From the NCBI GenBank assembly GCA_001898625.1, contig MKUP01000012.1, positions 310,001 through 374,000 on the forward strand: 64,000 bases of DNA. The letters run 5' to 3'. This document shows, one piece after another, positions 34,979 through 43,124 of this stretch (position 1 is its first letter; each line of letters opens with the position of its first letter). The notes beneath the pieces are model-generated. The model had not been told where the DNA came from and searched no databases. It worked only from the letters and a program-made list of their open reading frames with translations. A program made the translations under genes and the position numbers. This DNA comes from Burkholderiales bacterium 67-32 (GTDB lineage Bacteria > Pseudomonadota > Gammaproteobacteria > Burkholderiales > Burkholderiaceae_B).

Positions 34979-36034
34979 CTATTCGCCGAAGACCTTGGCC
35001 AGGGTGGCGGCATCCAGCAGGTTGGCGGACCAGGCTTCGAGCTCGACGTCCGAAGCCTCGCGCAGGCGCTGGATCGTGGCATCGGGCAGAGGGCCGAAGC
35101 GGCGGGCCAGGAGGCGTTCGAGCAGGGCGGACTCGCCTTGCCGGCGGCCTTGGGCGAGACCTTGTTCACGCCCCTGCTCAAGCCCTTGTTCAAGACCTCG
35201 CGCACGGCCTTGCTCCATCCCTGTCCGGGTTGCGTAGGCCAGCGCCGCAGCATCGTCGGCGATCGCCTTTTCGCGGGCATAGGCCCGCCAGCGCGCATCG
35301 TCGTCCATGGTCAGGACTTTCAGTCTTCCCACGGCTTCTCGCACCGGTTCGTGGGTGATGTCCTTCATGCTGGCTTCCTCCCATCCGTGCTGGAAGCACG
35401 CGACCCAGGCCGACAGCGCCGCCGGCAGGCACCCCAGGCGCTCCGCCTTGGGCAATTCGATTATATGCAACTGGAGCTCCTTGCCCAGTCGTATCGCGGG
35501 CTGGAGCCGGTCGCGCAATTCGAAGCGCCAGTCCGCCTGTTCCGGGTCGTCGAACAGATCGTGCGCCAGGAAATGGATGGCGATCGCCGGCTTCAGGAGT
35601 TCGTAGTCCTGGCCGCGCTGGATCTGTTCGGACAGCGTGCGGGCCAGGTAGTAGGCGCTGCGAGCCGGCCAGCGCTCGTAGCGCCGCACCTGCATCTCGA
35701 TGTTGTAGAGCTGGCCGGCCGCGTCGCGCGCGTGCAGGTCCAGCACGATGGTCTTGCCGTCCAGGTCGCCGGCATCGATCTGGGGGTTGAGTATGCGTTC
35801 GACGACGATCGGAGTCTCGTCGTGGCGCACGGCGTTGATCAGGTCGGCCAGCAGATGCGGCGCGCGCGTGAACAGCAGCTTGAAGACCAGGTCGTTGCGC
35901 AGGTCGAGCAGAGGGGGCGGCGCTCGCCGGGAAGGCGTTGCCGGTAGCGGCTGCCCCGGCTCCGACAACGTGAAGGATCTTTGCGGAGCGAGCCAGGGTG
36001 CGGGGGAGGAGACGAAATCGATGGGAGGCTGCAT
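34979..36034 (-). CDS. Rpn-family recombination-promoting nuclease/transposase-like protein
   Basis: The 351-residue protein matches the Rpn (PD-(D/E)XK nuclease) family: LRNDLVFKLLFTRAPHLLADL opens the domain, and the catalytic core is the GKTIVLDLHARD Asp and YNIEMQVRRYERW Glu-x-Gln. Next comes a glutamine-rich repeat (units like GLEQG, residues about 275-300), and the last 50 residues resemble DUF4351 (LLARRFGPLPDATIQRL). Rpn proteins are DNases that promote RecA-independent recombination. It is a single gene, convergent with queC, and its ATG follows AGGA. The repeat could vary in length between strains, as reported for other Rpn genes. Confidence 0.85.
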   Translation of the reverse strand: MQPPIDFVSSPAPWLAPQRSFTLSEPGQPLPATPSRRAPPPLLDLRNDLVFKLLFTRAPHLLADLINAVRHDETPIVVERILNPQIDAGDLDGKTIVLDLHARDAAGQLYNIEMQVRRYERWPARSAYYLARTLSEQIQRGQDYELLKPAIAIHFLAHDLFDDPEQADWRFELRDRLQPAIRLGKELQLHIIELPKAERLGCLPAALSAWVACFQHGWEEASMKDITHEPVREAVGRLKVLTMDDDARWRAYAREKAIADDAAALAYATRTGMEQGRARGLEQGLEQGREQGLAQGRRQGESALLERLLARRFGPLPDATIQRLREASDVELEAWSANLLDAATLAKVFGE

Positions 36035-36172
36035 GGGAGGTCCTTGAAAGTCCCCTCCACACTAGTCTTCGGCCTGCGTTCCGGGCGGCCGACGGCTGCG
36101 GATTGCCCATGAGGAGTTGCGCGTAAGCACGCGTCCGTTTCCCCGGCGCTTGCCACTTGCCCGCCAAAAATG

Positions 36173-36191
36173 AATAATAAGAATCATTATC
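36173..36191. promoter_or_regulatory. Fur box upstream of ECF sigma gene
   Basis: A 19-base AT-rich element ending AATCATTATC matches the Fur consensus at 16 of 19 positions and lies 35 bases before the sigma-factor start. It suggests iron-repressed expression of the surface-signalling operon. It stands out in an otherwise GC-rich region. Confidence 0.82.
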
Positions 36192-36225
36192 ATTAAAGCG
36201 CGTTCATGCCGGACGCGGTGACGAG

Positions 36226-36732
36226 ATGGCCGCGGGCTCCCCGACAGCGCAGGATGGATTGCACACGCTCTACGCGAGCCACCATGGATGGCTGGTGGGC
36301 TGGCTCAGGCGCCGGGTCGACAGCCCGGCCGACGCGGCCGATTTCGCGCAGGATACGTTCATGCGTCTCTTGATGCGGCGCAGCCTGGCCGACCTGGGGC
36401 CCGAGCCCCGTGCCCTGCTGGTGCACATCGCCAAGGCGCTGCTGGTGGATCACTGGCGCCACCAGGAAGTGGCACGGCTGTACCGGGAAGCGCTGGCCGT
36501 CCAGCCCGAGCCGCTCGCCCCGTCGGCCGAGGCCCAGGCCAGCGTGCGCGAGGCGCTGCTGCGCATAGACCGCATGTTGGCCGAGATGCCCGAACGCGTG
36601 CGGGTGGTGTTCCTGATGGCCCACATCGACGGGCTGAAATACGCCGAGATCGCGCAGCGCCTGGGCATGGCGGAGATCTCCGTGAAGCGCCACATGCGCC
36701 GCGCCTTCATCGCCTGCATGGAGATGCTGTGA
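36226..36732 (+). CDS. ECF RNA polymerase sigma factor, FecI family
   Basis: The 168-residue protein has the two ECF domains: sigma-2 (HHGWLVGWLRRRVDSPADAA, FAQDTFMRLL) and sigma-4 (LAEMPERVRVVFLMAHIDGL, KYAEIAQRLGMAEISVKRHM). FecI-like factors drive the neighbouring receptor operon when the sensor receives an outer-membrane signal. It sits behind a Fur box, so low iron should raise its level. The stop overlaps the next gene's GTG start (GTGA), coupling sensor and sigma factor. Confidence 0.93.
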   Translation: MAAGSPTAQDGLHTLYASHHGWLVGWLRRRVDSPADAADFAQDTFMRLLMRRSLADLGPEPRALLVHIAKALLVDHWRHQEVARLYREALAVQPEPLAPSAEAQASVREALLRIDRMLAEMPERVRVVFLMAHIDGLKYAEIAQRLGMAEISVKRHMRRAFIACMEML

Positions 36733-37709
36733 GCCGCACCGATACGCCACCCGACGCCCAGGTGTATGGCGAGGCCGCCGATTGGCTGGTGCGCCTGCAG
36801 GGCGGGCCGCTGTCGCCGCGGGACATGCGCGAGCTGCTGGCCTGGCGCAAGCTGAGCCGGCGCCACGAAGAGGCCTGGCGCCGCGCCGAGGAGGTACTGG
36901 GCATCCTGCGGCAGGTGCCGCCCGAACTTGGCCGGCAGGTGCTGCCCAAGCTGGCGGCGGGCGCCCAGGGGCGTACCCGCCGGCGCGTCCTGGCGGCGCT
37001 GGCCGGCGTGGGGGCGGTTCCCGCGGCCTGGATCGTGGCCCGCAGCCAGGAGGCGCAGGTGATCCTGGCTGATCATGCCAGCGGCGTCGGCGAGATCCGG
37101 GAGTTGTCGCTGCCGGACGGTACGCGCCTCGTCCTGAACACCCGGAGCGCGGTCGACGTGAGGTTCGACGCGCGCGAGCGACGCCTGGTCCTGCGCGCGG
37201 GCGAGATCCTGGTCGAGACCGCGCCCGATCCGGCCGCCGTCAAGCGCCCCTTCCTGGTGGAGACCGCGCATGGCCAGGCGCGCGCCCTGGGCACGCTCTA
37301 TACGGTGCGCCAGCTCGATGCGGCTACGGCGGTCTCGGTGTACGACGGCCAGGTGGCCTTGCGCCGCGCCGGGCAGGCCCAGCCTTTCACCGTTCTCGCG
37401 CCCGGCCAGTCCCTGCGCTTTTCCGCCGATTGGAGAAGTCCGGTGGGCTCGGCCGAACCGGCGGACCTGGCCTGGCGCCGGGGCATGCTGGTCGCCAAGG
37501 GCATGCGCCTGGACGCGCTGCTCGCGGAACTGGGCCGCTATCGGCGCGGGCTGCTCTACAGCACGGCGGACGCGGCGCCGCTGCGCGTGTCGGGTGCCTT
37601 TCCGCTGCACGACACCGACGCCGGTCTGGCGCTGCTGGCCAGGACCATGCCGGTCCGGGTCGTCCGCCGCACGCCCTACTGGGTCACGGTCGAGCACGAC
37701 CCCTCCTGA
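36729..37709 (+). CDS. FecR-like anti-sigma/sensor protein
   Basis: The 326-residue protein has a cytoplasmic N-terminal DUF4880 region (YGEAADWLVRLQGGPLSPRD), a membrane segment at about residues 80-100 (RRRVLAALAGVGAVPAAWIV) and a periplasmic FecR domain (LPDGTRLVLNTRSAVDVRFD onward), ending with a C-terminal STN-like part. It relays the signal from the receptor to the sigma factor. The start is GTG at 36729, inside the sigma gene's stop. The 81-base gap to the receptor holds a hairpin (37744-37763) without a T tract. Confidence 0.9.
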   Translation: MSRTDTPPDAQVYGEAADWLVRLQGGPLSPRDMRELLAWRKLSRRHEEAWRRAEEVLGILRQVPPELGRQVLPKLAAGAQGRTRRRVLAALAGVGAVPAAWIVARSQEAQVILADHASGVGEIRELSLPDGTRLVLNTRSAVDVRFDARERRLVLRAGEILVETAPDPAAVKRPFLVETAHGQARALGTLYTVRQLDAATAVSVYDGQVALRRAGQAQPFTVLAPGQSLRFSADWRSPVGSAEPADLAWRRGMLVAKGMRLDALLAELGRYRRGLLYSTADAAPLRVSGAFPLHDTDAGLALLARTMPVRVVRRTPYWVTVEHDPS

Positions 37710-37790
37710 TACTTTTCCGCGCCTCGTCCGGTATGGATAGGTACCCCGCTCATCGCGGCGGGGGACTGGACATACCCGACGAAGGAAATC

Positions 37791-40562
37791 ATGCCGTTTC
37801 ACGCGTTCCGCCCCCAGGAGGGCCCGCCAGCCCGCGCGCTGGCCGCCGCCCTGCTGGCCGCTTTTCTGCTCCTCGCCCCGGGCGCCATCCTTGCGGCGGC
37901 GCCCGGCGAGCCGCCCGTCCAGGCAAACCGCGACTACGCCATCGGGCCAGGGCCGCTCGGGCATGTGCTGGCCGAGTTCGCGGCGCAGGCCGGCGTGGCG
38001 TTCTCGTTCGATGCCGACCAACTGGCGGGCATCCGCAGTCAGGGCCTGCGTGGACAGCACACGGTGGAAGGCGGCTTCGCGGCCTTGCTGGCGGGCTCGG
38101 GCTATGAACTGGATGCGCGCGGCGACGGCTACACGCTGAAGAAGACGCCGGCCAGCGCCAGCGAGATCGGCTACCTGCCGACGGTACACGTCGAGGCCGA
38201 CGCCATCCGGCCGGAGGATGCGCCCTACCGCACCGCCGGGTCGTCCAGCTACATCGGCCGCGACGAGATCGAGCGCTTCCGCGGCACGTCGGTGGGCGAC
38301 ATCTTCCAGGGCACGCCCGGTGTGCTGGTGGGCGAGAACCGCAACAGCGGCGGGCTGGACATCAACATCCGGGGCATGCAGGGACAAGGCCGCGTGCCGG
38401 TGCTGGTCGACGGCGCGCGCCAGGAGACCACCGTCTACCGGGGCTATGCGGGGGTGTCCTCGCGCAGTTTCGTCGACCCTGACCTGATCGGTGGCATCGA
38501 CATCAGCAAGGGCCCCACGCTCAGCGCGCAGGGCGCAGGCGCCGTCGGCGGCCTGGTTAGCATGCGCACCCTGAACGCCGAGGACATCGTCCGGCCGGGC
38601 GAAAGCATCGGCCTGCGCATCCGCGGCACGGCCATCGGCAACAACAGCGGTTCGGCGTCCGCGCCGGGCACGCGCTCGGGCTACAACGTGGGCGGCATCC
38701 TGGGCGGCGGCGGGGGATACCGAACCGATTGCGCCAGCCCCAGCCTGTGCGCGGGCCATGAGCTGTCCGGCATCTACGGCACGAACGAGACCCTGGACCG
38801 GCCGGGCACCTTCGACCCCAAGGGCTATGCCGGCAGCGTGGCCTTCGCCAAGCGCTGGGAACAGATCGACCTGGTCGCGGCCCACGCGCGCCGCAGCCAG
38901 GGCAACTACTACGCGGGCAGGCATGGACCTGCGCCGTGGGTGGATCTGTCCGAGACCTACGATCGCGGTTTCTACACCGAGATCGTGCCGCGCCTGGAAG
39001 GCGCCTCGCGCATCCGCGCGGGCGAACGCGTGGTCAACACCAACTACGACAGCGAATCGACGCTGCTGAAGACCCGCTTCTACCTGCCCCACGACCAGGA
39101 GCTTGAGCTGAGCTACCTGCGCTACACCAGCACGTACGGCCAGCTCATGCCTTCGCAACTGATCTGGTTCGGCGTGGTGGAGCAGACCGAGAACAGCCAG
39201 GTCACCGCGAATACCTACACCGCCCGGTATCACTGGCAGCCGGCGGGCAGCGACTACGTCGACCTGCGCGCCAATCTGTGGATGACCGACACCGACAGCC
39301 TGAACCGGAACTATTCGAAGGCCGTGGCGCAACTGGGCGGCGAGTCGTACAACTCGGCCGAGCAATACAAGCGCCGCGGGCTGGACCTGGCCAACACCAT
39401 GCGCTTTCACCGCTGGGGCGAGATCAAGGTCGACTACGGCGCCTCGGGCCAATGGGAAGACATCGGCACCACGGGCGACGACGAGAAGGCGCCCAAGTAC
39501 TACTTCCGCAACGGATCGCGCAACGAGTACAGCCTGTTCGGCGCCGTGCAGTGGAAGCCGACGGGCAGCCTGACGTTCGACGCCGGCCTGCGCTACATGC
39601 GCTTCCGCTCGCAGGACGACAACGCGACGGTGATCGACAAGAACAGCCAGTACTGCTTCGACGACGATGGCGATGGGGAGTGCGATCCCGTCTACTACTC
39701 GAACAGGAAAAGCGGCACCACGCCCATGGCCAGCCTGACCTGGGAGCCTCTGGCCGGCCTGCAGTTCTACGCCAGCTACGCCGAGGCGCTGCGCATGCCC
39801 AGCCTGTTCGAGAGCTCGTCGGGGTTCTCGGCGGCGCCGACCCTGGACAGCAACCTGCGTCCCGAGCATGCCTACAACCGGGAAGTCGGCATCAACTACC
39901 TGAAGGACGGGCTCTGGAAAAGCCATGACAAGTTTCGCATCAAGCTCGCCTACTTCCACAACACGGTCAAGGACTACCTGACGCGGACGATTCCCAACAC
40001 CTGGGAGGACAACAGCACCGGCGTCAACGCCGGGATCTTCCGCATGCGCAACATCGACAGCGCTTCGTTCAACGGCATCGAGCTGTCCGGCTCGTACGAC
40101 CTGGGCCGGTTCTTTACGCAGTTCGGCGCCACCGGCTATACCCGCATCCAGACCTGCCTGACAGGCAGCTATCGCCGAGTGACCTGCACCGATTACGGCA
40201 TCGCGGCCAGCTACGTCAACAACATGATCCCGCCCAAGTGGCACGCCAGCCTGCTGGTCGGCACGCGCCTGCTCGACAGGCGGCTGACGCTGGGCCTGCG
40301 CGGGACGCTGATGGGCAAGCGCAACGCCGTTCCCAAATACGACGACCAGACCTCCACCGGGGGCATCGCCTACGCCGCGCCCGTGCAGTGGCACGCCTAC
40401 CGGATCTTCGATTTCTTCGCCAGCTACAAGGTCAACGACCGCCTGAGCATCGACTTCAACATCGACAACCTGACCGATCGCTACTACCTGGACGCGCTCA
40501 GCCTGGGGCTGGTTCCAGCTCCCGGCCGGACCGCCAGGATGAGCGTCACGCTGCAGTTCTGA
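37791..40562 (+). CDS. TonB-dependent outer-membrane receptor with signalling (STN) domain, heme-receptor-like
   Basis: The 923-residue protein has a signal peptide (to about residue 37), an STN domain at about 46-117 (DYAIGPGPLGHVLAEFAAQA), a possible TonB box (PTVHVEAD, 130-137), a plug (SSSYIGRDEIERFRGTSVGD, NIRGMQGQGRVPVLVDGARQ) and a 22-strand barrel ending in LQF. The STN domain fits signalling to the upstream FecR. The segment LRMPSLFE followed by DSNLRPEHAYNREVG matches the FRAP/NPNL pair of heme-hemoglobin receptors, but no histidine lies between them. The ligand may be heme, a hemophore or a siderophore; the receptor is not followed by heme ABC genes. It is followed by a lipoprotein and a TPR protein. 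Confidence 0.92.
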   Translation: MPFHAFRPQEGPPARALAAALLAAFLLLAPGAILAAAPGEPPVQANRDYAIGPGPLGHVLAEFAAQAGVAFSFDADQLAGIRSQGLRGQHTVEGGFAALLAGSGYELDARGDGYTLKKTPASASEIGYLPTVHVEADAIRPEDAPYRTAGSSSYIGRDEIERFRGTSVGDIFQGTPGVLVGENRNSGGLDINIRGMQGQGRVPVLVDGARQETTVYRGYAGVSSRSFVDPDLIGGIDISKGPTLSAQGAGAVGGLVSMRTLNAEDIVRPGESIGLRIRGTAIGNNSGSASAPGTRSGYNVGGILGGGGGYRTDCASPSLCAGHELSGIYGTNETLDRPGTFDPKGYAGSVAFAKRWEQIDLVAAHARRSQGNYYAGRHGPAPWVDLSETYDRGFYTEIVPRLEGASRIRAGERVVNTNYDSESTLLKTRFYLPHDQELELSYLRYTSTYGQLMPSQLIWFGVVEQTENSQVTANTYTARYHWQPAGSDYVDLRANLWMTDTDSLNRNYSKAVAQLGGESYNSAEQYKRRGLDLANTMRFHRWGEIKVDYGASGQWEDIGTTGDDEKAPKYYFRNGSRNEYSLFGAVQWKPTGSLTFDAGLRYMRFRSQDDNATVIDKNSQYCFDDDGDGECDPVYYSNRKSGTTPMASLTWEPLAGLQFYASYAEALRMPSLFESSSGFSAAPTLDSNLRPEHAYNREVGINYLKDGLWKSHDKFRIKLAYFHNTVKDYLTRTIPNTWEDNSTGVNAGIFRMRNIDSASFNGIELSGSYDLGRFFTQFGATGYTRIQTCLTGSYRRVTCTDYGIAASYVNNMIPPKWHASLLVGTRLLDRRLTLGLRGTLMGKRNAVPKYDDQTSTGGIAYAAPVQWHAYRIFDFFASYKVNDRLSIDFNIDNLTDRYYLDALSLGLVPAPGRTARMSVTLQF

Positions 40563-40585
40563 TCTGCGCAAAGGAAATACACACC

Positions 40586-43108
40586 ATGAGACCCGCATTC
40601 CGACATCTATTCCTGGGGCTGGGCACGGCCCTGCTGTTGGCCGCTTGCGGAGGCGGCGGCGATGACGGCCCGCGCGTTGCCGCGCCCACCGCCTCGATCG
40701 CTTCGGACCACGCCTCGGTGGAAGTCGGCGCCACCGTGACCGTGACGGCCACGGCAAGCTCGCCAAGCGGCGGCGCGCTGACCTACCGCTGGTCGCTGGG
40801 CAGCAAGCCCGGAGGCAGCGACACCACGCTGTCGGGCGCCTCGACCAAGGCCACGTTCGTTCCCGATCAGCCCGGCAACTACGTGGTGCGTCTGGTCGTC
40901 AACGACGGCAACGCGGACAGCGGCACGGCCGAGACCATCGTGAAGGCCACGAGCCTCGATCCCGTTGCCAATGCCGGCGCGGACAGCAATACGCTGGTCG
41001 GTGCCGTCCAGTTGGACGGTACCGGCAGCCAGCCTCCCGAGGGCGGCGACGCCAGCCGGCTGATCTACCGCTGGACGATGGTGCAGGTGCCCGACGGCAG
41101 CAAGGCGATGCTGGACCAGCCGGGCAACGTGCGGCCCCGTTTCTCGGCCGACGTTCCGGGCGCCTACCGGGCGAGCCTGGTAGTGGCCTACGGCGAACGC
41201 GTCAGCAAGGCCGACGAGGTCACGGTCAATGTCGTGAAGGGCAACGTGCCGGCGGTGGTGGCGTTCTCGGTGAACGGCCAATCGACGGGAAGCGCCAAGG
41301 TCGACCGCGGCAGCCAGGTGGTGCTGGATGCCTCCGCCACGTATGACCCCGATACGCCCGCCGACAAGAGCCGGCTGCAGTACCGGTGGAGTTTCTCGAA
41401 CGACTTCAGTGGTTATGGCTCGACCGCGGTCATCGAGAACGCGACCACGGCGCGAGCGGTGTTCACGCCCAACGTGGTCGGTAGCGTGGGTGTGACGCTG
41501 CGGGTGTTCGACGGGATATCGACGAGCGAGAAGAGCGTGCAGATCGGCGTCGTCAAACCCCAGGGAGAGGCGAATCTGGCGCCCGGCGTGATCAGTCCGC
41601 TGGTGCCCTATTCCAACAATACCTACGAGGCCGAGCTGGGCGCGCCGTTCCGGATGATCGGTTTCGGCGGCGCCTATGACCCGGACTACTCCTATCCGTA
41701 TCCCACCTATGAATGGACGTGGATCAGCTATCCGGCGGGATGGGACCCGGTTGCCAGCTCGGTGCTGAACAAGGGCAACGAAAGCACTTTCACGCCCACG
41801 GTCAAGGGCGACTACACGATAGAGCTGCGGGTGCGCGACGCCGAGGGCGCCACCAGCAACGCGGTCAGGCAGACCTATACCGCGCTGCTGGGGGCCAATC
41901 GCGCTCCCACGGCCGGCGCCGCCATCAGCACCGGCAATACCTCGACCCTGATCGGCCGCCGTGTCACGCTGGACGGCGCCGGCAGCACGGATCCCGACGG
42001 CAACCGGCTGACCTATGCGTGGACGCTGCTCGACCGGCCCGACGGCAGTACGGCCGAATTGCAGAACGCCAACACCGACAAGCCGACGCTCACACCGGAC
42101 AAGGCGGGGCCCTACACCGCCGGCCTGCGGGTGACCGACAGCCACGGTTTCACGAGCCGGACCGTCTCGAAGGTGACCCTGCTGGCGAAATCGCAGAACC
42201 ACGCGCCCACGGTGCGCGTGGCCCCGACCTTGCCGTACAGTGCCGAGCAGCCCATGGTGCTGGGCAGAAACGGGGTGCTTGAACATACCAACAGCGTGAC
42301 CGGCCTGAGCGAGACGCTCGAGACCTGGAACGGGTTCTCGTTGACGTCGAGCGCCTTCGATCCCGACGGCGACAAGCTCACCTACCTCTGGTCCGTGACG
42401 CAGGAGCCGGCCGGCAACGCGTTCAAGCTGCTGACCAACGGTGCGTGCCAGAACGGCAGGACCTACACCGATGCGTGGGGAGCGGCCAACAACGTGACGT
42501 GGGGAGCGTACTGGGCGGAGATCCTGGCCTACCGGACGTGGGACTGCGCCGACGTAGGCCTGGCGCCGTCGGTGCCGGGCAACTACACGCTGGAACTCCT
42601 GGCCTACGACGGTACCGACCGGGTCGGTCCGTTCGCGGTCAGCGTTCCCACCGTCGCGCGCGCCGGCTACCCGACGCTGCTGCTGGAGCAGGCATCCACG
42701 TCCACCGCGTCGGATGCCACCGGGTTGACGCAGAAACTGTTCCCGTTCAGCCCGCCCTTTGCGCCGACGTTCTTCATGTGGTCGCCCATCAGCAATCCGG
42801 AGGAGGCCGCCAAGCGGGGCAGCGGCGTGGCCTATTTCCGGCTGACGGCGTACGACCGCGACTACACCATCACCGGCGTTTCGGCCAGCGTCTCGGGCAG
42901 CGGGTTCAAGCCGTCCTTCGGCGGACTGGCGGACAATCAGATCGTCCGCAAGGGCGAGTCCATCGTCGTTGCCCTGAACCTGTCGGTGGATGTGGCCGCG
43001 GAGCCCGCGAGCGGCAACCACGAGCAGCCGGTGTCGTGGACCTTCAGGGTGGCCGAGCGCCCGGACTGGACCTTCCAGTACCAGCCGTCGGTCTTCTATT
43101 TCCGATGA
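40586..43108 (+). CDS. large PKD-repeat outer-membrane lipoprotein
   Basis: The 840-residue protein has a lipoprotein signal ending LLLAAC (Cys21) and a GGGGDD tether. About six PKD/Ig-like beta domains follow (starting near residues 33, 125, 225, 330, 440 and 545), recognisable by repeats such as LTYRWSL, LIYRWTM, LTYAWTLLDRPDGS and LTYLWSV with preceding DPDGN/DPDGD loops. Two cysteines (GACQNG and TWDCADVG, near residue 620-655) may pair. The last 130 residues are different in sequence and end FQYQPSVFYFR. AAGGAAA precedes the ATG, 23 bases after the receptor stop. It could be a surface adhesin or a ligand-capturing partner of the receptor; no family function is known. Confidence 0.8.
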   Translation: MRPAFRHLFLGLGTALLLAACGGGGDDGPRVAAPTASIASDHASVEVGATVTVTATASSPSGGALTYRWSLGSKPGGSDTTLSGASTKATFVPDQPGNYVVRLVVNDGNADSGTAETIVKATSLDPVANAGADSNTLVGAVQLDGTGSQPPEGGDASRLIYRWTMVQVPDGSKAMLDQPGNVRPRFSADVPGAYRASLVVAYGERVSKADEVTVNVVKGNVPAVVAFSVNGQSTGSAKVDRGSQVVLDASATYDPDTPADKSRLQYRWSFSNDFSGYGSTAVIENATTARAVFTPNVVGSVGVTLRVFDGISTSEKSVQIGVVKPQGEANLAPGVISPLVPYSNNTYEAELGAPFRMIGFGGAYDPDYSYPYPTYEWTWISYPAGWDPVASSVLNKGNESTFTPTVKGDYTIELRVRDAEGATSNAVRQTYTALLGANRAPTAGAAISTGNTSTLIGRRVTLDGAGSTDPDGNRLTYAWTLLDRPDGSTAELQNANTDKPTLTPDKAGPYTAGLRVTDSHGFTSRTVSKVTLLAKSQNHAPTVRVAPTLPYSAEQPMVLGRNGVLEHTNSVTGLSETLETWNGFSLTSSAFDPDGDKLTYLWSVTQEPAGNAFKLLTNGACQNGRTYTDAWGAANNVTWGAYWAEILAYRTWDCADVGLAPSVPGNYTLELLAYDGTDRVGPFAVSVPTVARAGYPTLLLEQASTSTASDATGLTQKLFPFSPPFAPTFFMWSPISNPEEAAKRGSGVAYFRLTAYDRDYTITGVSASVSGSGFKPSFGGLADNQIVRKGESIVVALNLSVDVAAEPASGNHEQPVSWTFRVAERPDWTFQYQPSVFYFR

Positions 43109-43124
43109 CCCGCCGGCCGTTTCC

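Noticed and set aside
36226-40562. Identity with the Bordetella hurI-hurR-bhuR heme locus
   Set aside because: The order sigma-FecR-receptor agrees, but the expected heme ABC genes do not follow; a PKD lipoprotein and a TPR protein follow instead.
36450-40766. A 1438-codon open frame on the minus strand opposite the sigma/FecR/receptor genes
   Set aside because: High-GC DNA leaves long open frames opposite real genes. Its translation is arginine- and glycine-rich with no domain pattern, while the plus strand encodes recognisable proteins.
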